A stretch of DNA of 64,000 bases, taken from Branchiostoma floridae. Taxonomy: Eukaryota > Chordata > Leptocardii > Amphioxiformes > Branchiostomatidae. The notes beneath the pieces were generated by a model. The model had not been told where the DNA came from. It made no database searches and saw only the letters and a list, made by a program, of their open reading frames with translations. Position 1 is the first letter of the stretch. Each line of letters begins with the position of its first letter. Both the position numbers and the translations under genes were made by a program. The stretch lies in NCBI RefSeq assembly GCF_000003815.2, contig NC_049984.1, positions 1,051,888-1,115,887 of the forward strand, read 5' to 3'. Below, one piece after another: positions 15,001-30,000 of the stretch.

Positions 15001-18000
15001 TAAGATTTTATGGAGATTCGGTGACAGTTAATTAATCAGGTTAGTTAATTAAGACAACTAATCTTGTTATTGTATTCCAAAATGTCTACAAAGAGCGGAA
15101 ATGAACCCTCCATGTTAAAACCAACATGATGTACTGTGTATCTAAGAGACACTATCTTTAAAAATATCTTTGTCTCATTAATTTTGCATGGAGAGCAATA
15201 AGAAAATCTATATCATATATTGCCCTGGAGTATGTTGGCATCATGCCAATACTGTGTATGTATAAAACACAGCAAACTTGAAAGTTTTTCCATCACCACC
15301 TCACCTTGGTTTGGTGTGGAGGTTTCTGCCCCCTCCTGGCAGAAGTACCCGGCGTCACACTGGTCATATGGGCTGACCAGTCCTGGCATGGGGCAGTACT
15401 GACCGCCTAGGCACCGGCTGCACTGGCTGGACTGTCTCAGACCGGTTCTGTGGGAGAAAATAACAAAATATACTTTTAAAAGGTTGCTGAGCCTCATACT
15501 AATGTCAGTGTTTAAGTGAGTGGGTGAAAAAGTTCTAAGATGCTGACGAACAATAGAGGCTGATATCGGAAATGTCTGACAGTTGACAAAACCTCAGAAT
15601 CTCAAATTTCTGGTAACTTTCTTATTGTTTGTCTTATTCCCTGGATATGTCACTCTAATCAACACACACGTTCAATGGTTTGTCACTAATAATGTCCAAT
15701 TCTTCAAACATTAACCATTTACCTGGTGTGTTAACTTGTGCTTAAGAGCAGTTGTATAGAACATACAAGAAACATGCAGAATCTTTAAGTGATGTGTGTA
15801 TTGCTGCGCAGTTACTGTATATCCTAAAGACTTTTATAGTTTAGTCATGGTCTAGTGGATACTTCTGTTTTCACATTACGGTGGTATTTTTGTTAAAATG
15901 ATCAATGAAAATCACCAATTATCCGGCACTGTTGATTTTTTGTTATGCAGATAAGCGAAGTCACCAACAATGGAGTGAATGGGAGCCGGTTTGGGATTTA
16001 GGGATTCCGTGTGTGTGGTTATCTAACATGCGATTAACTGGCTCGTACTGTATTGTGGATGTAACTAGTTTCGTCACCTGTTGTTGAAGGTTCCGATTGG
16101 ACAGGGGAACTCATTTGCATATCTGGTGCCCTCGGGACAGTAGTACCCCATGGGACAGATGGTGGTGGTATTGTCCAAGACCACATAGGTCACCGTGTTG
16201 TCGCAGAAGTAGCCTGACGGGCACGGCTTGCAGGAGCTCTGCAGTTCCTCGTCTTGGTACGTTCCATTCTCACACCGGACGGGGGTGTGCGCCCCAGACT
16301 CGCAGTAGTGGCCAACAGGACAGCTGGAAGGAAAGCATTTCCCAATCAAAATATTTCAAACAAAAATGTAAAAATTTCAATCAATTGAAGTAAACAAAAG
16401 CACTCAATAATATTTTACATCATAAAATGTAAAGAAATATCATCCCAATGATCAAAAAAAAAAAAAGAGAAAAAAGTATCTAGCTTTTTGTCAGTTATTT
16501 TTTCTTATCATGAATACGAGCGATCGCGATGATGTCACGATGACACAGTGGTAGGCAAAAAGCAGGTGTTTGGCAAAAGATTGATTCACATATTAACCAG
16601 TAATTTGAGCCGCTAATTTGAATATCAATTTTTGATCCAATCTACTGACGTCCTGGTAGGCAACAACCGTCCAATACCCCGGATATAAACAACAACAGCG
16701 ATCGTTCGTATATAAGCCAACAACTACACTTCACCAATAAAAGATGGCAGCCATTTGCACATAACACTAAATCTTTACCCTAGCCATTTGGGTAAGTCCC
16801 AATCAAAATTGGTGTTGGTTAGGTAAAGTTTAGTTTTCCATAATGTCATTTACCAACACAGATGAACTTTCATGCTTTACCCACCCGTAGTCAGCCGGCT
16901 GTGAGACGTTCTGCCCCCCGGGACAGTAGTAGCCTGGGTCGCAGGCTCCTGCGGACTCCGGCCTCCCCACCCCGGGGCAGTGCTCCCCCAGGGGACAGGC
17001 CAGGCAGTCCGTCTCCTCATCGTTCTGCAGGGAGTCCAGGAAGGTTCCGGTGGGGCAAGGGAGGGGGGCGGCACTGCCGGTCGGGCAGTAGTGACCTTGG
17101 GGGCAGAGGTCGCCGGTGGAGTTGTCCACGGGGTTGGGGAACTGGGCTCCCAGGGTGCAGTAGTAACCTGTAAGGCACCAACACAAATCATTAGGACTTA
17201 GAAATTGAGCAATTATTGTAGTCATGATGGTAGTAGGGCTGGGTATCGGTACAGCGTACCGGTACAAAACCGTTTTTTCTTATTGGAGAGGTTCAGAAAA
17301 ACCGGACCTGAAAAAACTAGGTGGACCAGATTTTGGACCTATTAGAAAAATTAACAGATTATTTTATCAGGCATTCACACGTTTTGGCGCTTGCAGGTGG
17401 AAGAAAACAACAAGGGTGAAGCAGAGTAGAGTTTATAGTCATTTCTACCAAGTTTTACTGTAACAGCCAATCGTACAAGTGCAGTTAGCGTTGTAGGATT
17501 TTAGGCGTTTGACAGTACATGCCGGGACTGCACAGCTGTGAAGAAGACGAGCCCTCAGGACAGTACTTACCTGCAGTACAGTTGCCAGTGGGCAGAGGGA
17601 GCCCTGGTGTTTGACAGTGCTTACCTGCAGTACAGTTGCCAGTGGGCAGAGGGAGCCCTGGTATCTGACAGTACATACCTGCAGTACAGTTCCCAGTAGG
17701 TAGAGGGAGCCCTGGTGTTTGACAGTACATGCCTGCAGTACTTACCTGCAGTACAGTTGCCGGTAGGTAGAGGGAGCCCTGGTGTTTGACAGTACATGCC
17801 AGGACTGCACAGCTGTGGAGTAGAGGAGCCCTCAGGACAGTACTTACCTGCAGTACAGTTCCCAGTGGGCAGGGGGAGCCCTGGTGTCTGACAGTACATG
17901 CCTACAGTACTTACCTGCAGTACAGTTCCCAGTGGGCAGGGGGAGCCCTGGTGTCTGACAGTACATGCCTACAGTACTTACCTGCAGTACAGTTCCCAGT

Positions 18001-21000
18001 AGGCAGGGGGAGCCCTGGTGTCTGACAGTACATCCCGGGGCTGCACAGCTGTGGTGTAGACGAGCCTTCAGGACAGTAGTACCCCGGCTGGCACTGGCCT
18101 CCGTTAGTAGCAGGGGTGTCAGACGTGGAGTTACCAGAACAGTACCAGCCTGCAAGGGAAGTCAGGAATTTAGAAGTTTCTTACAAAAAAAAAAGCTGTA
18201 GATTTTCTAAGGGGTTGCAGTGAAAGTAACAAAAATTGTACACATTTTGAACATTTTAAAGATTGGAAAAAAAATCAGACACTTCACTTTTTAAACATCC
18301 TTATGCACAGTAAGATACATAAAAGCACTGCTAAACAAAGGCATTGCCAAGCTCTTTAAATGAAGAATAAAATTTGCATCTGATTCAATACTAAATCGAT
18401 ATTCAGCAGATTTTTAAAAATGCCGCAAGTTTTATAACTAAGACCAGTACCCAATGTTTCATCAGTTTCTTAAAATGTAGATATGATAAGTAAAAGAAAA
18501 ATGTAACTAAATTATGACTGTACACAAAAAGCTGAATCTGAACAAAATCTGAAAATGAACTCACCCTCCCTACAGAGGCCAGTGGGATAGTCCAGCCCGG
18601 GGGTGGCGCAGTAGGACCCCCCGGGGCAGGGGAGACAGTCGTCCTGGGAGCGCGCCAGGGTCAGGTTGTAGTAGGTGCCAGCGGGACACGGGTTCTCGTT
18701 TGCTGTGGCCGTCCCCTCGGGACAGTAGTGGCCGGGAGGGCAGGGCTGGTCTTCGTACTGGTCTGAACCTGGGGTACAGGGGACATTGGACATGGTTTAT
18801 TAAACAATCAAACAAACAAACAAACAAACAAACACATATCAAACATGTGGGCAGTAGTGGCCGGGTAGGCAGGGCTGGTCTTCGTACTGGTCTGAACCTG
18901 GTAAACAGGGGACATTGGACAGGTTTATTTCACAGTTAAACAAGCAAACAAACAAACACATATCAGCATGTAGTGGCCGGGAGGGCCGGGCTTATCGACA
19001 TACTGGTCTGAACCTGGGAAATAGGGGACACTGGACAGGGTTTATTACACAATTAAACAAACAAACAAAAATGTATCAAGCATGGGGACAGTAGTGGCCG
19101 GGTGGGCAGGGATTGTCTAATCCTACTGGTCTAAACCTGGGATGAATGAAGGGGATATGGTTTATAACACAATTAACCAAATTAACAAACACATATCAAG
19201 TATGCGGACAGTAGTGGCCAGGTGGGCAGGGCCTGTCTTTGTACTGGTCTGAACCTGGGAAATATGGGATATTTTTATCTAGCTAGCTAGCATATGGTAA
19301 ATATATAACAGCAAAAACACATACAGTCAGACAGACCAAAAACACTACCTCCCCATTAATAGCCTCTTCCATTGACCCTATAGCTTAGAATGTCTTCATG
19401 TCTGATAAACTATAAGTTCTCCTCTGAACTTCACTTCCTCTGAACCTAAGGCTGACCTTTATGGTGACTCCATGTTCCCACTCACTTTCTACCACTCTAC
19501 TGAGAGTGTATTCAAACTAATGAGACGCAAGAACATAACCTGCAGATGCAGCAAAAAAAAACTCCGTACACAGAGGGAAACAAACGGAACAGTTCGTACC
19601 CTGTAGACAGTAGTGTCCTGCTGGGCAGTCGATGCAGGTTGCCAGTCCTGTTGCGTTGCTATGGGAACCGGATCCGCAGGGTTTGGGGTGGGTGGTTCCT
19701 CGGGGACAGTAGTGACCCACTGGACAGATGCCGCCCACTCCTGTCATGCCACCTAGCAGAAACAATCAGTACTGCATCACCAGGTAATTGTGATATAAAA
19801 TGGTATACAGCATGTACTGATGAATATTTGCATAATGCACAGTCTTCAGCTCTTGTCTTCTTGGGAGACGGTCGACAGCTTCAGTCAGGGTTACTGGTTA
19901 GTCGTAATGCACAGCAACATTAAAAAAATGTAGACTGGGATATATATAAAGACTTGGGTCAGTAGGGACTAAATGCAACTTTATATTGAAGTTGCAAATT
20001 CTTAACTTGCAGCGGAAAGTAGAAACGTATGCTACACGGAATATCTAATTCATTCCTTTACCTATCTTCATCAACTGCATTCTATACTGATTGCATCTAA
20101 GACAAATGTCGCCATGATTCTCTGTGTATGTATATTTACCTGGCAGCTGACATGTGCCGTTGACCAGAGTGGCGTTGTAGTCCCCGTCTGGCCTGGGCCT
20201 GTCCACACCGTACTCACAGTAGTAGCCTGGAAAGGTACATTTGTACGTGTAGATGGAGTAAGACTTTGACCCTTTTTTTACAATGTTTTAAGTGTGCAAC
20301 ATTTGGGACTCATTGACTGGTTGCGAGAAGAAAGGTACAGAGTGGGTCGACCAAACATAACGTTAAAGACAATCATATGATAGAAAGAGGCATTGGACGG
20401 TCAGTGTCTGCTTAATGTTTGCCCTTAATGACACTCAGGTCATACAGTTGGAAAAACTTTATCTACTGGGGGTAATGTACCTCACTGGGAAAAAACCTGA
20501 TGCATGATGATTATGAAAGTGTTAAGCAACTTTTAATCTTGTCAGAAATCTATTCTAAAACAACACATTTAATATAACAACAACTAGAGTCTGAAGAATC
20601 TACTATCGGGTATGTAGAAACTATTTTGCAAATTTAGTTGTTTGTTGATCGGTTGTTAAACGATAACAATTTTCTCTATAATTGCTGTACGACAATGGCA
20701 GTTCTTTTAAAGTTCATCAGTAATGATTGTTAATTCTATCGTGACTAGATTTTATCTGATCGTTGTTGAAATTTAAAAAAATCTGTTTATGCATCAATGT
20801 TAAACTTTGTGTATTATATATCTTGTATCATTGTCAAGTGAATATGTGACTGATGGCGCAATCCATGTGTATTCTTTATTTCATATTTACTATCACATGC
20901 CAAGCCAATCAGAAATAAAGCTGAATCTGATAAGAGCACACGAGAGGCACAAACCTTCCTCACACTGATACGTTTATGAAGGTTAGACATCCAGGTAAAC

Positions 21001-24000
21001 AATATTCAAATACAATTCAATCTCTACAAGTGGATTAAAAACGGAGAATTACTTCCGGACGTTTTGAGTCTCTCTTCTTCACTAGCTTATTTTAAGTTAA
21101 TCACACTGCTAACATATACACCGAGAGGCACAAACCTTCGTCGCACTGATCCGTGACTGCCGTGGCGTGCAGACTGCTGCAGTAGTGACCGCCCTCGCAC
21201 GCCAGGCACTGCAGCTCCTCCGACAGACCGGTCTCGTTGCTGTACGTGCCTCGCGGACACGGCCGCCAGTCGAAGGCGGTTCCCTCCGGACAGTAGTACC
21301 CTGCCGGGCAGGCGGACACCATGTTCCCATTCAGGCAGTACCTGAGGAAGAGAATAGGCAATGTTACTCTTTTTTACATTACATAAACATGCAATTTGGA
21401 AATTCGTAATTCCTGTACATCTCAGAAGTAAAACAGTAGATCTTTTCAACAACAGACCATAAACCACATAAATGGTACGGACAGCTGGTTAGCCAACTGT
21501 GTAGAATCACCAACTGAAAGAAGTTTAACAAGCAATCCAAACAATGTAAGTACTCATAGTAAGAAAATTATCATTATGACATGAATCTTTGCTTTACTTT
21601 TTGTCTTCGTAATCTTTTTGCCTTTCATGACATTTATCTGTATCTGTATCTATATAGCCAGTATAACAGCCTTTTGGCATAACACACCAGCTTTGCAGGC
21701 ACGCGGCGCGGCAGCAGCTGGTTATATAACACTGAACGCCCTGTCATACCATACCTATCTGCAAGAATTCTTTAAAACTATCCAGCAAAGATGCCCCTAC
21801 TGTGCTTGGTGACAACAAATTCCACTCTATGATCATAGTTCTGGGAAAATAAGAATAATTTTTGAACATTTAGAGACAAATTTTCTATCCTTGCCATCCC
21901 TGGTATATTTGCTTACATTATTGCTTACATTATACTTGCTTAAAACAATAATTATTGAACATTTAGGGAGACATTTTCCATCCTGGTATATTTGCTTAAC
22001 TTATTGCTTACGTTATATTTGCATAAAATAATCATTTTTGAACAACTAGAGAGACATTTCCCATCCTTACCACCCCTGGGGGCACGTGTAGCACTCGTCG
22101 GCATGCGTGTGGTTCGTGTGAGTGCCGTTGTCGCAGGGCAGGGGCTCGGAGGAGTTCAGCGGGCAGTAGTGCCCCACCCAGCAGGCGAACTCCTCCGGCC
22201 GGGAGCTGTTCTGGCCCCCGGGACAGTAGTAGCCTGGTTCGCAGGGGCCGGTGGGCTCCGTCAGGCCTGCAGCATGTGTGTAGCAAGATTCCATTGATGA
22301 AAGGTAAGCAACAATATACATTTTAGGACATCAATCACACAATACTCAACAGTACTTCTGTTGTGTCTTTTTCTCATGAAGCAAGATTGCACTGATTGAG
22401 GTAAAAAACAATACACATTTTAGGACAGGAACTGTCATCAGAATCACACAAGACTAACAGTACTGCTGTTGGTTGTTTCTTTTCTCCACATTAAGAACTG
22501 ATAAACATCTACAACAATGACTGGTGGGCTCCATCAGACCTGCAGGGGACACACACACACACACACATGTAGGAAGTTTGCACCAGCCAAGCTACAATAA
22601 GTTATGCAGGTCCAGATATACGAACTCTGGTCAGAAGAAAATTCGAAGATAAAGTCAGTTTATTCATTAGAGCATCTTGTTTCACTATCTGTGAACTTCA
22701 GAAAGATGACATGCTAAAAAAAACTAGCCTAAGGATGGCATTTATATTTCAGATTAGAACAACATGTACATGAGGTATGGGCTAGAAACAAGGAGTGCCA
22801 GAAATACAGGGCTCTATTGCAACCTGTAGCATGGTTAATGTACCTGTTTTGGGTACAGGGTGTGCAATAAAAGGAGTTGTTCTTGGATAGGGTTATGGTT
22901 ATGGGTTTAGGGTTATGGAGTGAGGTATTACTGTAAATGCAGAAATGTTCGCGGTGGATTAATGTTCGCTGAACTTAAAACCACCGCAAACATTTTTCTA
23001 TTATGGTATTAGACTGCAGTCTATGGTGTTACCGCGAACTTAAATCCACCGCGAAAAGTCCTTTTCCCGCTTCCGCGAAATTAAATCTCCGCGAACTTCC
23101 ATGTATTTACAGTATCTCACCTTCTGTGCCACAGTACATGCCCTCAGTCCAGATGTGCACTGTGAGAGTCAGGATTAGGGATAGGGTTAGGTTTTGGTTA
23201 GGGTTACGGGTTTGGGGTTAGGCTTAGGCTTAGGGTTAGGGTTAGGGCAGTGGTTTGGGGTTAGGGATATGGTTAGGTTTAAGGATAGGGTTAGGGTTTC
23301 TGAGCGAAGTATCTCACCTTCCATGCCACAGTACATCCCCTCAGTACAGGAAGTGCACTGGGAGGAGCTGTTCAGACCTGTGTAGGGGTTAAAGGTCGCC
23401 TGAGGACAGCGTGTGGGCGTGGCCGACCCCTGCGGACAGTAGTGACCTGCAGGGCAGATGATGTCAGTCCGGGTGGACGCTCCCTCCTCACAGTAGTACC
23501 CGGCACTGCAGGGGCCTGGAAGGGGGAGAATGTATGTTACCTCTCACAGATAAAAAGAAAGCATTATGTAGCATTCAAAAGAGAAATTTCCCTTGTGGTT
23601 CACAATGTCATAGTTCAAAATTTGACGAAAATCATTTCAGTCAGAAGTTTTCATACTGCCAAATTTTGAATGTTATTGGTGTGTATAACAAGGATGTTTC
23701 GATATTATGACATGCAGGCTGCATGGATGTCATATTTTAACACCTTCTTTCCTGTCTTTGATGATGATGATTCCTGTCTTTACTCGTGAATTGAAATAAA
23801 AATGTAGTGAGAAAACCATGACCGTCCTATAAATGATCAGTGCTTTTTTAGATCTCACTGAATACATTAATTGTGGTCTCAACTTCTATCACGACTAATA
23901 CACCGCACTGGAAATGATTTGTACTTTGTACATCTCACTTGAGTTCTGCCTCCATGAATATATTTGTGGTCTCATGACTGTACTATAAAGGATCAGTAGT

Positions 24001-27000
24001 GTTTTAGATCTCACTGCCTCACTGAATATATTTGTGGTCTCACCTTCCACCCCAGTAAGACCAGGAGTCTCACAGTAGGACCCAGCTAGGCAGGCAGTGC
24101 AGGAGGTCACGTTCATCAAACCCTCTGTACCACCGAACGTGCCGGCGGGACAGTCCACCGGCTCAGCGGTGCCCTCCTCGCAGTACGAACCCTGTGTGAT
24201 ATAGAACATAATGATGAGTTTTGCAGCTGTAGGACCCAGTGAGGCAGGCAAATTTTTGAATACATCAATCCTAGGTTGGTAAATCTGGTACTTGAAGTCA
24301 TGACTGTTTCTTATTCTTTTTTGAGCTGGTATTAGATACTGATCAGTCGGTACGTCCACCAGTTTATTGGTCATTTTGTATGTCATGCAAAGTCTGGACA
24401 TTTTCCTTCTGTCTTCAAGTGAACCTGTGAATCAGTGTACCTGTGGGCAGATGTTTGTGCCGGTTGTCTGGTGGGGAGTCAGTTTGAGTCTCTGCGTAAT
24501 GTTTGCAGAAGTAGCTATAAGAGCACAGCTTTATTTTCTTGATGAAATTTATTCTGAAACAAATGTTGTTCTGACACAACAACAATCAGCGTACCTGTGG
24601 GCAGATGTTCGCGTCGGTTGTCTGGTTGGGAGTGCGAGTTTCCGCGTACTGTTTGCAGAAGTAGCCGGCGGCACAGGGGCCGGACGGGGAGGTCAGGCCG
24701 ACATCGCCGCAGTAGAAACCACCTGAGGCAGGAAAGGCAACTGGTTAACTGATGACAACGTCTATGGGCAATTCCATGTTCTGGGAGTGAACTTTGTATT
24801 TTCGTCCAATGCATTATGAAAGTTTTCAAGCCTTTGCTTGCAAATTTCATCGGTATGATAGTCATTAATGAGAACTTGAAACACTGAATGATTGTTAAGT
24901 TTATTTCAAAGGTTTCAAAAAAACAATATCTAGCTCAAACTGTTAGAGGATGACTTCCCTGCAACTTTCCCTACACTGGATCAAAACTAGCCAAATTCAA
25001 TTTTGAAATTAGGATGAAGGCAAAGACAAGTTTCAATCGAATTCAAAGCCTTTATTTCCCCTCTGACTGTTTGGCCAGGAGACTGCAATGAGAATCATAG
25101 CAAAGTTCCTTACCTGTGCATGGGCTACAGTCTGCGGATGAGTTGAATCCGGTGGAGTTCCCGTACGTCCCCCGCGGACACGGCCACTGGTTGTACCGCT
25201 GCGTGCCGGGCGGACAGAAGTACCCGGCGGGACACTCTACAGTCTCATTCACCACAACAACACCTGGAAAAATTACAGGTAAAGGTTCAGATTAGTCTGT
25301 AGGAGCTTAACACCTGAACGCAGGCAACAGCTGTCACCAACACAATCCGCAGAACTTTCAACACCTGTTGTAAACATCACACCTGCATGTTGGAAACTGA
25401 AGAAAGGTTAGACTCATCTGTAAGCACCTGTCACACCTGTCTTCAACCTGCATACCTTGTCACACCTGCCTTTACCCAGCCACATCTGGTAGAAACAGGT
25501 GAGAACAGAAGGTTAGACTGGTCTGCATAGGGTTCCCTGTACACCTGTCACGCTGGCCTTCAACCTCCACACCTGCCATCAACTCAAGACACCTGCTATA
25601 CATAAACTCATTAGTAGTCAGCCCTCTTCTGCACCTGTTGTTCCTTGAGGCTTGGATTGTCTACATCTGGTCCTGTTGGAAGCTATACCAGGTGCATTTT
25701 TCAAACCCGGAGCAGTATCCAAAGCCGGTGCAGTATCCAGACCCGGTGGTGTGTCCGAACACCGGTCTCTGTCCAGACCCGGTGCTGTTTCTAAACCCGG
25801 CGCTCTATCCAATCCTGGTGCCGTATCCAGACCAGGTGCTTTGTTCAAACCGAATGCTGCGTCCCGACCAGGTGCTGTGTTCAAACCAGGCATTATGTTT
25901 TTCTAGTTTATCATGATGTTTCTTTAGAATATTGCAAAATTGGTTTGGCCTCACAAAGAAATAAAGTAAGTCGATACATCAAATTAACACGTTTTCTCGC
26001 CATAGCTGTTGTTGTAGCTACTGCAGTATCCTCTGGGTTTCTTTAAAATAATGCAAAATTGGTTCGGTTTCACAAAGAAATAATTCCATACATCAACACA
26101 TGTTCTCACCATAGCTGTTGTCACAGAAGTATCCGCTGGGGCAGATGGTGCACTGTGATTGGCCGAGCTGGTCCTGATACCATCCGCTGGGGCAGATGAT
26201 TGGCTGATGGGCACCCTCGGGGCAGAAGTATCCCACAGGGCATTGCAGCCTGTTGGGAATGTCCTCCCCTCGCGGGCAGTAGAACCCGGCGCTGCAGTTT
26301 CCTGTGGGGGGAAGGGGAATCGCATACATGGCAATTCATCTCTTTCCCTGATTGACTGGAAATATGGACTATGAAAATATAGAAATGTGTCTTCAAGCCT
26401 GTAAGTACTTTTTTGTGGGTGACTGCTGCCTACCCATGTCAGGGACACATGCAGCAGTATAATCAAATACTGCATACTACTACTTTGAGTTTTGAAGAAA
26501 AAAAGAAAACAAAGAGGCCAGTTTCTAACTAGTTTTCTTACACTTTTTAAACAAATTACATCTCATGTCATTTTGTTGCAGCTGCATCTTTTCACTCAAT
26601 CTTTTGTTTTGTTTCCTTTGTTTGTACAAACAAACATATCATATAGAATTCAATGTTACCTGATGTGGTTGTCATGTTGTAATCTCCACAGTACTCCCCG
26701 AAGCTGCAGGGCCGACAGTCGGTAACGTTGGTGTTCCTCTTGCTCGGGCTGTAGGTGCCGGGGGAGCAGGAGGTCGGGTAGGTCGAGCCCTCCTCACAGT
26801 AGTAACCTAGACAAATGTTAAGAAAACTCATTATAGCAGAAAACTAGACACATTTTAGAGTATTGTTGTTTGCTCTGATTTGCTGAAGGAATGCAAAAAT
26901 GACAAATCCTCTGCAAAATAAAATAAAAAAGTCATAATCATCAACAAAGTTTAATGTTTTACTTAAAATTTGTTCAATGGAAAGTCTTCATGTAATAAGT

Positions 27001-30000
27001 CATTTATCATGTATCAGCCTGAAACTGCCTTCAGTTGGTACTTATTTGGTAGTCCTATGTAAAAAAATGGTGCTTAATACACCCTCAAAGTTGGAAAACA
27101 CTTTCAAAATAAAGAGCAGCTTTGGTTTCTGTATTTTGCAGTTCTTTAAGAATGTAAACTTTGTTAAGCAGGCCTTACCTGCTGGACACTCGTCTCCCAT
27201 GGTCCCGTCCAGGGGCGTGGCTGTGGTGGACTTCAGCTGGCAGTAGAACCCGGCCGCACACGGTCCCGTGGGCTCCGACAGTCCCGCCACGTCACAGAAC
27301 TGACCGCCTGGACACTCCNNNNNNNNNNNNNNNNNNNNNNNNNNNNNNNNNNNNNNNNNNNNNNNNNNNNNNNNNNNNNNNNNNNNNNNNNNNNNNNNNN
27401 NNNNNNNNNNNNNNNNNNAGCTCATGGTCAGTACCTTGATACACAAGAGATAAACCCTTCAATAACTTGTCCTTTGTCAACAGCAAAGGGTACATGTACC
27501 AGGACATACAAGAGAGAAACCTGTCAATTTACTGGTTCTTCGGTATTTCCAGCTCTAAACATCAAGATCTTAAACTTCTACATTTGATCAAACATTACCT
27601 GCGGGACAGTAGTACCCCTCCCTACACCTTCCTCCTATAGCTGAAGTGGGGTGGGGGGTGGGGGTGTGACTCCTCCCTGCACAGTAGTACCCGTTGCTAC
27701 AGTTCCCACGAGGTGCTTCCATCCCCTCCACATCGCAATACATCCCAGCAGAGCAGGCCAGACAGGAGGAGTTGGAGCTGCTGTAGTTGCTGGGGTTGTA
27801 GGTACCAGGCGGGCAGGGGAACTCGTAGGGCTCCGTTGTGCCGTTCGGGCAGTAGTAACCTGTGGGAAAAGTCGATGAAGATTACTAGACATCCAGGTAG
27901 TAAGATATGCAATAAAACAAGCAACTGGATATGATTTTGGAAATGGTCACTGACAGATGTTTCAGATAGCATCGACTATCTTTTGTTGGTAACACTGAAG
28001 TGATCTGGGAGAAACTGGTCTTTTACAGCCTTACTATATGAATGCAAAAGGTCTGAAGGCCAATAGGAAACAAGGTACATTTTCTTATCTACTGATTAAA
28101 GATAGTTGAAATAACTAAATCTAAATTGACTTTTAACAGACTTTAGACTTGATAGTAAATGCTATCTGAAATGACTCAGAATTTATCCTTCCTGCCGTTT
28201 GAACAGTCGTAACCTGTGGGAAAAAAGGGTACATTTGGACACAGATTTGGTGGTGTACGATGTAGGTGAACGGAGTGAGAAACAGGGGAGCAAGAGAGAA
28301 ACAGGTGCAAGAGAGAAACACGTGCGAGAGAGAGAAACAGGTGCCCAAGAGAAAAACAGGTGCGCGAGAGAAAAACAGGTGCGCAAGAGAGAAACCACTG
28401 GAAGAATAGCTGGCAACATAATGTTGTAATAGCTAAAAGTGGATCAGAATAAAGTCAAAGTCAAACAGGTGCGAGAGAGATACAGGTGTGCGAGAGAGAA
28501 ACAGATGCGCGAGAGAGAAACAGATGCGCAAGAGTGAAACAGATGCGCCAGAGAGAAACAGATGTGCAAGAGAGAAACAGATGCGCGAAAGAGAAACAGA
28601 TGCGCGAAAGAGAAACAGATGCGCGAAAGAGAAACAGATGCGCAAGAGAGAAACAGATGCGCAAGAGAGAAACAGATGCGCAAGAGAGAAACAGATGCGC
28701 AAGAGAGAAACAGATGCGCAAGAGAGAAACAGATGCGCAAGAGAGAAACAGATGCGCAAGAGAGAAACAAATGCGCAAGAGAGAAACAAATGCGCAAGAC
28801 AGAAACAGATGTGCAAGAGAGAAACAGATGCGCAAGAGAGAAACAGGTGCGCAAGAGAGAAACAGATGCGCGAGAGAGAAACAGATGTGCAAGAGTGAAA
28901 CAGATGCGCAAGAGAGAAACAGGTGCGCAAAAGAGAAACAGGTGCACAAGAGTGAAACGGATGCGCAAAGAGAAACAGGTGCGCAAGAGTGAAATAGATG
29001 CGCAAGAGAGAAAAGATGCGCAAGAGAGAAACAGATGCGCAAGAGAGAAACAGATGCGCAAGAGAGACAGATGCGCGCAAGAGAAACAGATACCTCAGAG
29101 AGAAACAGGTGCACAAAAAGTAGGATTTACCAAGAGCTTTTTGGCAAACATTACCAGCCTTACCCGGCATTTACCACTATTGGTAGATACCACTTTTCAT
29201 GCAGTGGTGTGCTGTTCTCCAGACATTAGAAGCCTTCAGGACACACCTTACACTCCTCTAGTTCATAGCTCTCTAACATTTTCTCCATGTTTATCTCCCC
29301 ATATTTCTGTGAAGGTGTTGTTAAAAGTGTTCTCACCAGCAGGACATGGAGTGTCCAGGAAGCTGGTACTGTTTTCTGGGCAGAACCCCTCAGGATACAC
29401 CCTACACTACTCTACTTCTTAACTCTCTAACTTAGATCTCCACATATTTTTCTGTGAGTGTGTTGAATACAAGATGATAAGTGTTGATTAGTGTTACTGT
29501 AGTACTAGTCACCAGCAGGACATGGTGTGTTCAGAAAGTGTGTGCTGTTGTCCAGACAGTAGAACCCCTCAGGACAAACGTTACACTTACATTTGTACCT
29601 CTCCAACCTAGATCTCCATATACATGTAACGCTAGTTCACCTTTATCCGCAGGGTAACTATAATAATCCGTTGCTTTTAAAAACATTTTATCTTGTCATA
29701 CCAAGTCGACGGACAGAGGCTTCAAGCTGCAATACTTGCAAAATATGTACAATTTGAAACCATGCATTGTAAGTCGACTTGATATCCCTACGTAGTACCC
29801 TGTTCTCAAACAACGGATAAAGGTTACCCGGCGTATAAAGGTGAACTAGCGTTATGTCCACATATCTTTCTGTGAGGATATCAAACACAGGTCTAAGGTA
29901 AGGTTGAATACAGGAAACATTGACTACTGTACTCACCAATAGGACATGGTGTGTTCAGGAAGTGTGTGCTGTTCTCCAGACAGTAGAACCCTTCAGGACA

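Noticed and set aside
25618-25893. Minus-strand APGLDTAPGLD-type protein
   Set aside because: 18-bp minisatellite in an intron with no supporting splice sites.
28433-29422. Long reading frames of about 200-290 codons on both strands
   Set aside because: They are produced by the stop-free 19-bp minisatellite; no splice signal or non-repeat protein sequence supports a gene.
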